Shown: piece after piece, positions 51,672 to 63,296 of the stretch | How positions within the stretch are numbered: the stretch's first letter is position 1 | Layout of the letters: each line of letters starts with the position of its first letter | From: Kryptolebias marmoratus | Taxonomy: Eukaryota; Chordata; Actinopteri; Cyprinodontiformes; Rivulidae | Direction of reading: 5' to 3' | Assembly (NCBI RefSeq): GCF_001649575.2 | Contig: NC_051433.1 | Location: forward strand, 23,736,525 to 23,800,524 | DNA length: 64,000 bases | Made by a program: the position numbers and the translations under genes | Notes under the pieces: generated by a model | Told to the model about the DNA's origin: nothing | What the model saw: only the letters and a program-made list of their open reading frames with translations | The model's database searches: none

Positions 51672-52552
51672 GCCTTGATCACATGGAAATGCCGTTTTTT
51701 CCAAACTATCTTTTCTTATTTCTAGAAAGGTCTTCATCCACACGGAAACACTGAAACTGCTGTAGTAACTATGCCACGCCTGTATGTGGTGCTGTAACAC
51801 TGCCACAAAAATCCTGCAGAAATGAGAAACAAGCCATCCAAAAACACGGACGGAGACTACAAGGGCAAAAACCAAATCCTTGAGTACTGCTGAAGAAAGG
51901 GAACTTTCACTTCATGTCACACTAAACTGCAATTGTCTGGGAGTTGTGTCGGTCCAAATACTGGACAAAATGGATGCTTTTCAGGCTCAGTATCTCAGGA
52001 GAGATGATGGGAAGGGCGTTAAAAGCTTATCAGGCAGTTTTTTAAAAACTATTCCCTTTTCTTATGTTTTTTAAACACATACATGATGTTTATTGATAAT
52101 CTTTTTCTGCAACACATGTTTTGTAATATTGTTGCCAAAGAATGTTCAATAAAGTGAAAAAACAGTTTTTTGCTCTGTTCTATGCAAGGCAACATTGTTG
52201 ATCAGTCTTGTCCGTTCATTGAAGTAAGACAGTATACCAAGGTTCTACTGTAGTTGAGAAAGTAACATGTGCAACACAAACACAAGCATGTAACATGTTG
52301 TTACGTCTGTCACACTTTGGGTTGTAGCTAACGCAGGAGGTGGGACTATGACATCATTGTTGTCAAACGTTTTGGACATGCACATGAGGACGCAAGAGTG
52401 GGGTTTTAAATGGCTTTCACTCTGGAGCCAAAAAAATACTATTTGGGGGCTTCTTAAATACACTTTCTGTGTGGATGCAAGGCTGAAATTATTAAAAAAA
52501 AAAAAACTTGCATATTTACAAAACGCTGTTCCCATGTGGACGGGGACAAAGA
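51672..52552. mobile_element. Non-autonomous DNA transposon (hAT-like by sequence style)
   Basis: The left end ..GATCACATGGAAATGCCGTT-TTTTCC and the inverted right end (on the minus strand ..CGTCCACATGGGAACAGCGT-TTTG) match imperfectly over about 24 bp. Internal blocks (CCACGCCTGTATGTGGTGCT-GTAACACTGCC; CATCCACACGGAAACAC; CATGTGGACGGGG) match a family common in fish genomes with 'tgtggacg' ends. There is no transposase ORF. A target duplication was not resolved, so the exact ends are approximate. Confidence 0.6.
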
Positions 52553-53179
52553 GCTAGCAGCTTAGTTCCTCTTCTTGAAGAAATAATGATGGGGGTTTGA
52601 GCTGCGTAATCCAGATTCCCCCCTCCTATGTAGCCTGCTTTATACCCCTGGGACATAAGGACCAGTAGTTGGGTGGGTGGAGGGGATGAAGCCTTGAACC
52701 CCCTGCTATAAGCTCTTCTGTTCTCTTACACACACACCCACACACACACGACTAGAAGGCCTTGTAACCCTAAAGGAAAAAATACTGCTGCTGAATTGTT
52801 TTGATCAAAATAAAACCCTTCAGTTACTGGGTGACAGAGTTGTGTGAGTTTTATGGTGTGTGTGCGTGCGTTTGACCATTTGAGGCTGGACGCCCACGGG
52901 GGACAAAAATCAATCAGGTGACCCTGCCTGTCATGTTCAATCTGTTTTAATTGATTCAACCTCTGCTCCTGTAGAAATATGTCCTGTGACACAGCGTCAA
53001 GTGAGAAGGGCAAAATTTGCAACAAGTCAGGAGTGTCAGCCTTAAGTAAATGATCGAGCATAATATTTTAGCTGTAAGTGGAAAAAAGGGCAAGCCTTTC
53101 CACCGAGTTCACTGTCTGAAGCAGCAGTCAGTTAGACTTAAAGCTCCAGAGCCATCAGGACTTTCTTCCAACAGAGGTC
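52553..53179. other. Intergenic/intronic DNA with a CA-rich tract
   Basis: 52,728-52,750 is an imperfect CA run (ACACACACACCCACACACAC). No gene. Confidence 0.5.
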
Positions 53180-54027
53180 ATTCTGTTAGGAAGTGAGCTA
53201 CAGAGGCTAAATTCTTCGAAAGAAACAGAGCAACACCTCCTCCACAGTCCTGTAGCCCCCGCGCCCCCTTCCCCCCGGTATAAAAAGCGCAACAGCTGCA
53301 GCGACAGAAGCGGACCACAATAGACCCCCTGCTAATGCAACCCCATTCTCTCAGCGCATCTCTGGGCCCCGTCGCTGTCCCTGAGGAAGACCTTCCGCTC
53401 GGAGCGGAGGAACCGAGACATCTGCCGGCACACTTTAACATTAACATGCAAATCGCATCTCCAACACGCACCGCACCGCACGCGGCTCCCGCACGGCTAA
53501 GGCGCCCGCCTGCCCTCCCTGCCGCAGACACACATCAAAGTTTCCCTGCAGAATGTCTATTTGAAGCGTTGAAGCACGGGTCTGATGTCCTGCCTCTACC
53601 TACGAACCGGGTTGTTTATAAACGCTGTGTAATGATGATAATGGTGCACCTTGAGCATCACAACTCTGCGTCGCCCCTGGTTGGGTCTGATTAATCGGGG
53701 GGCTTATTCAGATCCACTCACGTTTTTATTTATTTATTTTTTTTTAGTTCAGTAACAGCTGTGGGGATCCTGCATCTCCTCCTTTTTTCCTCACCTTGTT
53801 CCAGTCCACAGCTCCTTCCTTTCATCCAGGTGTTCGCGTCAGGAAAAAAACACGAAGAAGAGGAAGAATGTAAAATCGTGCCAGGTGAACGGGCTCGTCA
53901 AACAGCGTAACCAGGTATATTCCTGCTTCAGATGGTGCTGTTTACAGCGACTCGCCTCCTATGTGTCCCATCAGTCCCAGAGCGCCTCTGAGAGACGCAT
54001 GATGCGGTCTGCAGAGGGGGGGGGGGG

Positions 54028-54077
<50 letters not shown>

Positions 54078-54400
54078 CCGACCCGCTGAGACCCACCACC
54101 GACCAGTTTGTCACTCTGATATCCCTCCGCACCGCCGCCTGATCCAGTCCCTCTCCACGGTTGTGGAAGAGAAATGATTAGAAGAGAAAAAAAACACCTG
54201 GCGCTGTCCAGACGAGGCGCCCATTGGCTGAGAGCGCCTGTCAGTCACCGCCGGGGCGGGGCAGAGCAGAGCGCCATCTGCTCCGGGGCTTGTTGTGAGG
54301 AGAACAAAGGCGGCGGGGGTGGCAGGGCATGGGGGGACGACGAGGGGGAGGGGAGGCGTGTAGGGGTATAGCTTCATGGCATTACTGTCGTGGGGGAGGT
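53180..54400 (-). promoter_or_regulatory. lrrn1: CpG-rich block; candidate lrrn1 promoter and non-coding first exon
   Basis: This is the only extended CpG-dense stretch right of lrrn1 (for example 53,390-53,525 and 54,195-54,360, with CGCCGGGGCGGGGC at about 54,248). lrrn1 is on the minus strand and needs an upstream leader exon, because its coding exon starts at a splice acceptor. On the minus strand a good donor, GGAACAAG|GTGAGG, lies at 53,793-53,797. GC boxes (GGGGCGGGGC) and ATTGGCTGAG (inverted CCAAT type, 54,222) are present. A plus-strand TATAAAAAGCGC at 53,279 could serve a divergent transcript. Long frames here (53,178-53,531 minus; 53,335-53,694 plus) look like CpG-island artefacts. 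Confidence 0.5.
54016..54074. repeat. G15 followed by (AG)22 microsatellite
   Basis: A G run at 54,016-54,030 followed by uninterrupted AG units to 54,074, inside the CpG-rich block. Confidence 0.95.
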
Positions 54401-54959
54401 GGGTCCTTCTCTAAACACAAAGCTTAGCGGAATGATCTGTGAATATTATTATGACTTCAATGTTATTCTGTTGTTGTTGTTGTTGTTTGACAGAAGTCCT
54501 TGTGTTTCTTAAGGAAAACAAAAAAAGAATGTTTGTTCCCCAGAAACAGCTACTGTTCCACTCTCAGAACAGTTTCAGCTCCAGCTGAGCTGCAGAGGCA
54601 AAGTTCTGGCAGATTATTTTATCCTCAGATCTGTGCCCATGGGTTTAAAAAACAAAACAGCAGTGGTGTTGTTGGTGAGCTAATATATTCCTGACTACCA
54701 GGAGAAAAAATATATTGTCCCATCACATCTTTTTTTTTTTTTAATTCCCCAATCTTTGTAAGGTAATTAGCTTCACCCCATCACATTTGGTAACACTGAA
54801 AATCCCTAAATGTTCTCTGTAAATATCAAAATGAGTTAATTTAGTAGTGTGCAGTGGGTAGGAGATATACAGGTTTACAAACGTCCTCCACAGAGGACAA
54901 ATTTGAACTGCTAATAGTCAGGAGGATATACAAGCCCAATTCTTGAAAGAATAATAATA
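54401..54959. other. Intergenic DNA
   Basis: No gene recognised. Confidence 0.5.
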
Positions 54960-55150
54960 ATAATAAAAGTTTGGATGTTGTGTAAAATGTAAATAAAAAC
55001 AGAATGTAATGACTTGCAAATCTCAAAAATCCATATTTTATTCACAATGGAGCATAGTAAACTTATCAAATGTTGAAACTCAAAAGTTTAACTTAAAAAA
55101 AATAATAAATAAAAGGAGTAATACTATCAAAAAAAGTTGGGACGCTATGC
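54960..55150 (+). mobile_element. Terminal fragment of a fish Tc1/mariner-like transposon
   Basis: GTTGTGTAAAATGTAAATAA-AAACAGAATGTAATGACTTG-CAAATCTC, then ATATTTTATTCACAATGGAG and CATAGTAAACTTATCAAATG-TTGAAACT, is the conserved end of a widespread fish DNA transposon. The same end recurs at 56,910-57,020 next to transposase sequence. AAAAAAGTTGGGAC at about 55,127 is also typical of the family. Confidence 0.6.
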
Positions 55151-56035
55151 CTTTGGTGATGGGTGATAATAAAAAAGTAGTTGGCAATGTTTGTTGACAT
55201 TGTATTTGATGTTTTGTTTTTAATCACCAAAACATGGCACTACTTTGAACAGTTTTATCATCTTTTCTGATAAACCTTTTATTGGAACATGTTTCTTCTG
55301 TGACTAAAGTTGTACAATAATAATGTACAACCATAATACAAAGTTTCAAATGTCCCAGAGTCAACAGAGTCTTGAAGTCAGATATTTTTTTTTGTCTAGG
55401 TAAACAGTCCAACTTGAAATAATCTTGTATTTAGTTTTTATATATGTTGAACTTGATTTAGTATTTTCTTAAAGCAAAATGAAAAGTTTATCTTTGTCGC
55501 GTGGGATTTTCATTTTCTGTAATGGTGGAATTTATTATAGGGTAACACCTGTTGTTGATAAATCCTGACTATGTTATGACTTCTATTCCAAGTCCCATGG
55601 GTTCTCACAGAATGAACTTGTTTACAGGAGTGATGTTGAATTTTCTCCTCATGGGACCCAGACTGACTTGCTTTTCCCTAGCTCCTCCTTCAAGTCCAGT
55701 ATTTCAGTATCTTTAATATAACCTCCTGTGTTGATTTTGGGGGGCAGAGCTTTGATTTAGAGCTTCCCGTTCAGACCTGGAACTCTGATATATATTGGTA
55801 ATTGTCTTTAAGGCTCTCTGTATGTCGTGCACCATGTTTGAGTGATTTCATCTAACAGTGCCTGGAATTATTTTTCTGCCACGACACTGCTCAGAGTATA
55901 ATCAGTTCAGCACCATGGAGAGCTCACTTTTACTCCCCCCCCCCCCTTTTTGTCCTGACTAATGAAAGTAGAGAAACTGTATTTTCTGTGAAAAGGCAGT
56001 GTGAAAGCTTAGCACTGAATGACTCTGCTGAAATT
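55151..56035. other. Intergenic DNA
   Basis: No gene recognised. C13-type run near 55,936-55,948. Confidence 0.5.
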
Positions 56036-56292
56036 TGCTGAATAAGCTTAAACTAATGATAAAACTAAAAGAAGCAGAACATTAGATGAAAGCTAAAAGG
56101 AGCAAAACATTATCTAAACGGTAAAATAAGCAAAACATTAGCTAAAAGTTAAAAGGAGGGAAACACTAGCTAAATGATAAAAGGAGCAAAAAGCTAGCTA
56201 AAAGTAAAAAGTAACAAAGACTAACTAAAACTAGAAAAAGGCAAGTTAAAAGCTAAAAGTAGCAAAAGGCCAAAAGCTAAAAGTATGTTAAA
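56036..56292 (+). repeat. Degenerate minisatellite, AGCTAAAAG unit, array 1
   Basis: About eight to nine imperfect units of roughly 30 bp built from GCTAAAAGGAGCAAAACATT-AGCTAAA, for example at 56,092, 56,122, 56,148 and 56,180, ending AAAAGCTAAAAGTAGCAAAA-GGCC. The same unit forms a second array at 60,640-60,880. Confidence 0.8.
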
Positions 56293-56905
56293 TCAGGAGT
56301 CACAATAACCTCAGTTTCTTCCATCAGTCCTTAATTTGCACATCTAAAACATTTAAAGCTGAAACTTTGACATTTAGAGTAATTTGGACATTTTTCCACT
56401 ATCTGATTCTAAAAAAACAACAACATAGAAACATATTTCCTTTGTGACTGACATGAAACTGTAATCTTTTCAAAAACCATTAAAAACACATAAAAGAGAT
56501 GTATTGTTGTACAGGATGGCACATTCTTTGTACTGGCACAAAAACAGAGTTTATTTTGAGTAAAGCTCAGATGCATCATCTTGTTCAGTTGCATTTCATG
56601 GCTAAATATAGAACCCAACTAGTAGGTCATTTACTTCTCCTGATTTAACAAACAGTAAGGACAGCTATTGCTGAGCATGAATGCTCTTTAGAAAACAGTA
56701 TTTGTGACTCTTTTATGCCAAATTACAGCATTCCTTACAGTCTTAAAAAGTGTGGAAAAGTATGGGATTTGGTGTTAGCGTTTTCCAGGTCTCAAGTGGG
56801 GTGGGAGATAAAAAAAGAACACAGATTATGTAAAAATATTAATGTTTTCAAATGCAGTTACTTACAGCAATTTTTTACAAAATAAAAAACTACATTTATA
56901 ATTGT
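56293..56905. other. Intergenic DNA
   Basis: No gene recognised. Confidence 0.5.
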
Positions 56906-57560
56906 AATCCTGAAAAAGTTAGGATGTTGTGTAAAATGTGAAAAAAAATGTCTTAAACACATGCTTTGTTCCCAGTGGGACATAGTAAACACATCAAATG
57001 TTGAAACTAAGAAACTTTACAATCTTTTTGTTTAAAAAAATCCATCCAGGCTCATTTTTCTTTCCTTTGGACTGGAGCACATGTTCTAAAATCTGTATAT
57101 ACTTTTCTGCATTGATGGCACCTTTCCAGATGTGTAAGCTGCCGACGTCATAGGCACTAATGCACCCCAATGCCATCAGAGAGGCAGGACTTTGAACTAC
57201 ACTAATAAAAGACCAAATAGTCACTGTTCTTGTTAGAACAAATACGTGGTATCTGTGGTTTCCAGAAAGAACTTCAAATTTGAATTTGTTTGACCAAAGA
57301 ACAGTTTTCATTTTCACCTCTGTCCATTTCAGAAGAGCTTTGGCTCAGAGAAGACAGTGGTAACATTCAGCCTTGTCCTTCGCACACAAAGATGTCCCCA
57401 AATTTTTGAAATGTTTTGATAATATTATAAACTGTATATAATAAAATATTTAAAGTTTTCCCAATTTTCCAATGAGGAACATTATTCAGAAATTGTTTCA
57501 TTATTTTTAGAGACTGTTTTCCATTTTTATTCCACACTACATAAACCTTTTCAGAATCTG
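56906..57560 (-). pseudogene. Tc1/mariner-like transposase relic with one terminal region
   Basis: The terminal region 56,906-57,020 matches 54,960-55,080. On the minus strand, 57,317 down to about 57,050 reads MKMKTVLWSNKFKFEVLSGN-HRYHVFV..SPASLMALGCISAYDVG-SLHIWKGAINAEKYIQILEHV, the catalytic-core region (conserved 'W.GCiSa.G.gsLhi..G.inae.Yi.iLe' block) of a Tc1/IS630-type transposase. 57,320-57,540 continues upstream in broken frames (..NVPHWKIGKTLNI). Frame damage and a missing left part make it inactive. Confidence 0.7.
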
Positions 57561-59340
57561 GGTTGTGTAAAAATTACTGAAACAATCAAGGTATTTCTTT
57601 ACATCGATTGCAAATAAAAGTTAGACATTGTCATAAAATACCTATTTTTGGTCTAACCACCACCTTCAGTGTTGAGGTTTGTGTGGTACTCATGCGTATG
57701 ATAAGTTTATGTAAAATCCTGACTGAGTTTACCTTTATTTATGACGTTTCTAGAAGCTAGCCTTGCCTAATAGACTTTTGCAGCATTTTTGTTGTTAAAT
57801 TATTGGCAGAAGCACAAAAATAATGCCTAACCCTACACAGTAAAAAAGTTAGTTTATTTAGATGGCGCCTTTCTCAGATAAAAGTCACACAGCGTTAAAA
57901 TAAAAAAGGTAAAACAATAAATAATGGGAGTAAAACAGTGATAGAGAGGTCCCAATAATAAATTTGTGTAATATCAATAAAATTACATATTATTAAGTAA
58001 AATTATATACAATAATAGCTCTTTTGAATAAGACTTCACCAGCTTTTTAAAAGAATCAAAACTGTTAAATTGACGTAAAAATACGGAAAGTTTAATCCAA
58101 GGTCAAGTTGCAAGTGGTTTAAAGGTGCAGTTCCTTTATGTTTTAAATCCTTGCAAAAACACTAATAATTTCTTGTTAGAAGAACTAATGGCCCTCATTA
58201 CTTTTAACAAACTAGCAGAAAGTCTCAGCTGTTAAATCCAGTCTTTTAAATCTCTGCATGATAATCTCCAAGAACCTTCCTAGCAGCTGTGATCAGCCCA
58301 GTATTAACTCTGAAATGAACCTTTTGACACATGTGAGTCAGTAAATGACACGAGCCACTCGGAATGGTTGCATTCATATCTTTGTCACAGAAAATGCAGA
58401 AAAAGCAGCCCTTTCTGTTTTACACTTTCCACATCAGTTGCCCTTCATCAGTTTCATTCTGTGCTTCAGAATCTGTCATATAATTCAGACGTTTCCCCTC
58501 ATTTCAGAGACACTTATTGGTCTCTAAAAGCCATCGAGGGAAGATTCACTGCTTAAATGTGTAAAATTGTGAAGCTGTGAGGCTTATTTTAATAGTTGCT
58601 GATTTCATTATCGGTACTCTCACTAAACCAAGATGTTACACAGATTTGAAGGTGATTTTATTCCAGTGCATTTGGCAAAAGGTTCACTGAGCAAAGAATT
58701 AAAATAAAGTTTCAAGATCCTGTCATTTTTTTGGAGCATATCTGCACTGATGATGTTGTTTAGTGGTGGAAACATTTAAACAGGATTTGTTTCATTTGGG
58801 TCCATTTTTAATTTAGTTTTGTTTCAGCTCTCCTACTTTTCTACTCTGGCTTTGCCCACACAACACCAGTGAAATTTGTGATGCAAAATCTTTGTCTGTG
58901 CTCTCAGCCTGCAGTGTGCTCAGTCAGCAATTAAGAAAACACAAGTATGTTTTTTTTTGGTCTGGCTACAGTATGATGTCAGTTTTTTGTGAAGCCCTGC
59001 CCAGTTTCCATTCCAGCCAGGTGGTATAGCTGTGCTTGAGGGTTTTTTTGCATTCAGAGTATTGAGTGATGCTATTGATCGGCCCTGTTAACTTTCACAG
59101 TAAACACTCTGGTTCATCATCTATCAGAATGAGACTTCTTACCTGCTAATTTTAGATGAAGCAAACCACTTCAGAGGCAGCTCTGAATAGCAGAAAACTG
59201 CATATTTAACACTCGTTTTACTTTATTTCAACCAAACTTCAATCTCTCTGAGTAAATTCATAGTTCAATCAAATAAGAGGGAAAACATCAATAAACTAGA
59301 AAGTGCAAAGGTCAGCCAAAGCCCATTATTACTGCGACAA
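57561..59340. other. Intergenic DNA
   Basis: 57,840-58,330 has the style of a minus-strand LINE 3' untranslated region (ATTTAGATGGCGCCTTTCTC near its left edge), but no coding block could be read. No gene recognised. Confidence 0.35.
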
Positions 59341-59344
59341 TGAG

Positions 59345-59990
59345 TCAGTTTTTTTTTTTTTTTAATCGTTCCATTGGTTCATAAGATGTTTTGCTAAAAG
59401 ACAAACAGGGTTCACTCCCAGTTATTGCGAGGGTTTTAAGCAAAGATTTGATGCAATGAGTTGCACTTGGAGTATGTGTTGTGAATGCCTCTCACCTACA
59501 GTCACAATAAATTTTTGCACATTGTTTGTAAAATGGGCTGAATTCTAACTATTTTTGAGTTTTCTAATGTCAGTTGACTGTGGTGGCCATTTTAAATTGG
59601 GTTGTCTTCAAACGTTAATCATTTGCAGATGTACATCCAATGATTATTTCCAGAAAGTTTCATTAAAATTTGTCCTGTGGTTCATGAGATATTTTGCAAA
59701 CAGACAGAGTTAACTCCAGTTATTAGCAACATTTTAATCAAAGATCTTGAACAATGTGTCAGTGCTCAGAATATGTGTTGGGGATTAGTCTCAGGTACTT
59801 CCACACCAAACCTTGGATCAATATCTGTAAAACTGACAGAAATCACCTGCTGCTGAAACGCAAAGGCAGCAAGCAATAATGAGTCTGTGCGGCACAAATC
59901 TGCAGGTGTAGAAATTTCAACACAAGTGGATGTGGTGAATGGTGTTAGAGTTGGGAGGGGGAAAATGACTGAGGGTGGGGCCATCAGCAC
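59345..59990 (-). repeat. Dispersed repeat R1, copy E (head-to-tail dimer)
   Basis: The minus strand gives two successive units, each with TTTTGC/TTAGCAAAA..ATCT.ATGAACCA..GGA, and between them ..CCCAATTTAAAATGGCCACC, ..TTTACAAACAATGTGC, GAGAGGCATTCACAACACAT-ACTCCAAGTG and ..CTCGCAATAACTGGGAGTGA. Same order as copy A, opposite strand. Confidence 0.75.
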
Positions 59991-60635
59991 AAATGTACCT
60001 CAAGGTGGTAAAACTAAAATCACTGTGAATTAATTTGCTGTTCTAACACAGACTGAGTGTTAAACCTTTCACCAACTGTGTCACAGAGTTCAGGTGTTCA
60101 TCACGTGAATCATTTGTCCCAAAGATGAACTCTTCATCAGTTTGCTTTCTGTTCTCGACGTCTCTATTTTTAGCCACAGAGCTTGTGCTGCTGTGTCCGC
60201 TGGTAAAGCAAATTATCCTCATAGAGACTCTTCTTCATGCAGGTTTCTTCTTCATTTTGTGCCAAAGAAGAGATCAAAATGCACATCAGAACTTCTTCAT
60301 GCTTTGATTAATTTTGGATGGAACCAATGGGATCCAGTGACTAATATATCTTTCAGTCTGTTACCTGAGGCAGAGTTAGTTGAAAAAAAAATCTAGAGTT
60401 TTACTTTCCTCTCCTGTTAGAAACAAGAATTTCACAGTCGTGTAGAATAAGATTTGAAATTAGACCTTATAAAAGTGTATTTTTAAACCTGGCCAACTTG
60501 GCCAAAAATAAGTGGTTGTAAATAGCATTAAAAAAAACAATCCCAAAAAACATACAAAAAAAATTACAGAACTCTACAAAAATGCTGTGACAACACTAAG
60601 TGCTGATTGACTGTATTGCAATTTGCTAAAGAAGC
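59991..60635. other. Intergenic DNA
   Basis: No gene recognised. Confidence 0.5.
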
Positions 60636-60880
60636 TAAAATTGGGTTGTTCTATCTAAAAGAAGCAGAACAATAGCTAAAATCTAAAAAAAAGCCAAAGG
60701 TGGATAAAAGATAAATTTATTAAAAGGCTAGCTAAAAGTCACAAACATTTAATGATAAAGGAAGCAAATGGGCAGGTAAAGGCCAAAAGTTACAAAACAC
60801 AAGCTAAAAGGAACAAGGCTAAAAGCTAAAAGTAGCAAAAGGCTTGCTAAACTAGAAGTATAACCAGAAGTATTAAAAAG
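60636..60880 (+). repeat. Degenerate minisatellite, AGCTAAAAG unit, array 2
   Basis: Units such as CTAAAAGAAGCAGAACAATA-GCTAAAAT, GGCTAGCTAAAAGTCACAAA and AGGCTAAAAGCTAAAAGTAG-CAAAAGGCTTGCTAAA match array 1 at 56,036-56,292, 4.6 kb away. Confidence 0.8.
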
Positions 60881-63265
60881 TTGGTAAAATAAATTTTATT
60901 ATATTTTTACTGGGTACTTTTTTTAAAAAACAAAATTAAATTGAAAAGTATAAAAGTTACAAAAACTAAAAGCCATAGCACCCACCTCCTGCATAAACTG
61001 AATGTTTTGAAAAAGTGAATAGATAAAATAGCGCAAAGTATGCAGAGGTAGTTAAATTACAAAAGAATACACAGAAAAATAAAATTCACAATTGCGTGAA
61101 CGCTATTAAGTTTAAAAATTAAACTAAACAACAATAGTAAAATGAAATGGAACCTAAAAACTCTGCCAGGGTGAAAGTTTGAGACATTTTTTTGTGGACT
61201 CATTGAATAATTTCAGTCTGCAAAGATAAAAATAGCCAAAGGAAAAAAAAATCTGCTTGTTCAAATTTTATATTTTATTGTGAAATATGTTTGTCACATC
61301 GCAACAATATAAAGTGGTTGTTATGAGATGGGGATGAAAATTGTTCTTTAGCTGGATTAGAATATCTTTAAGTGCAAAATAAAAACAGTGAGAAGTGCTT
61401 TATTCCATTCCTTTCACAATCTTAGACTAAAATCAGCTGGCAGGTTTCTTTAGTTATGAAATCCTTACAAATATCTTCCCTCTTCAGTCTTCAGAGCTTC
61501 CAAAATGTCCACCACGGCAGACATTAAAACTCTTCAGTTTTCCCCACCGACTCCTGCAGGGAAAGAGCTTTTGTGAAGGAAATTTGGGATTTCTAGCAGA
61601 CCTGAGTAGTTTTACAATTTACACAGTAATGTACATCTATGGAGGCTCCAGCAATAAATAGATTATGATCACCCCCTCCTTAAATGATGGTAGTTATTAA
61701 GTCTGCCAATACATAAACACTGTAGCAGCCATATTCCTGTTCAGTCATAAATTCTCCACTTTGTCACAACTTCTGCTTTGCTACGCCTCTTCTACCACAC
61801 ACAGTAAATGGGATTTTGGCAAAGAAAACCCAGCTGCTTGGTGCTTTATATCTCTGGCATACTTCCCAATAAAAACACCAAAGTTAGACTTTACCTCACT
61901 AAATTGGCATTTTTAGATCTTATGTTTTTAAAGATTTTATCATAGACTGTTTAACTTAAAGCAAAGATAATGCCATAAAGTTTAACCTTTTCCCCAACAT
62001 TTAAAAAACCCCCATCAGATTGAACTCATTTTAAGTTCTTTTCCTGTCTAACCATCCATACTCTCCATACAGCTGATGACCAGGCCCTGTGTCTCCAGTC
62101 CCTGACTTCTAATCTAGTCCTGTCTGAATAAACACATAAACTTGCTTTGGTCTCCTGAGTGTGTTCTGCATGTGGGCTAAATTCCTAGCTAGAGCCATGA
62201 CAGTTCAGTAGTTTGATCACAATCCATCCTGAGCCCCACCACAGGACCGCCTATCAAACTGATGTGACCTCACACAAGCAGCAGAGTTGTTAGCTGGCTT
62301 TATCATGGGGGTGTGGAGTGTGTGGTGTGTGTGTGTGGGGGGGGGGGACTCAGCCACCTGCTGATTAAAAATAAATAAACAGCCATTATAGAGAATATTT
62401 AGATTTTTGTTTTTTGTTTTTTATTGCCTGCTTAGTTTTTTCACCTAAAAATTTTCATGAAGTGTTTTTCAGAATCATTCTTAATAAATTGTACATTTTG
62501 ACTGGATTATTTTTAAGCAGAGTTGACTACCAGTGACCCACTGTGGTCACTGATAGCCCTTAATGTGCTGTCAACAACAACAGCCTGAGCAGAATTTTAT
62601 AGATTCAAATCTTCAATCTTTGCTCTGACACAACATTAGGTTAGCTTACAAGACAACTCTATAAAAAAATGTGTCTCAAACGGCTCTGAACCATGTTAGT
62701 TCAGATGTTTGGTCGTATTGTCATTTTTGCAGAAACATCGGCAGACCTGCTGATGTCCTGTTTGTTGCACAGCTCACTGTGGGACATGGCTGTGTGTGTG
62801 TTTGCATACAGTTCCGGGAACTGAAAAGTGATTGCAAAGACATTTTGGGGAACACATCAACTACCAGGTGTGAACGCTCTCAATCAGAGCTTTCCACTTG
62901 CAGTCGAATCCCCCAAGACAGATATGTAGTACTGGATCTGAACAATCTCAAAGAGTGCTGTCTGGTCTGGTAGAGTTAATGACTGTTACTGGGCAGATTT
63001 GGCAGCTTCACGCTGGTTAGACAGCCTGATCACTTTCTCACTTGTTCTTTTTTTGTCCTGTTTTTTTTTTCTCTCCACCTCCTTTTCTACCCCATGAAGT
63101 TGGCTTTTCACCATGTAACAGATTTCAGAGGTGTTTCATTACCGAGACACTTCCTTCAATCTCTTAACTCACAACCCAGCATTAGCGCATGCATGCAAAC
63201 CCATCCGAACACAGTAGAAAATACTCATTTAGACATCCAGAATATACACATACATATATATACAT

Positions 63266-63296
<31 letters not shown>

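Noticed and set aside
53178..53694. Overlapping frames of 117 and 119 codons on opposite strands as genes
   Set aside because: They lie in a CpG-rich block where stops are scarce, mirror each other, and show no domain; better read as promoter DNA.
53885..54142. Frame with a long Arg-Glu repeat
   Set aside because: It is the G-run and (AG)n microsatellite read as protein.
56036..56292. CRISPR array
   Set aside because: The units are degenerate, directly adjoining, without unique spacers, and the genome is vertebrate; it is a minisatellite.
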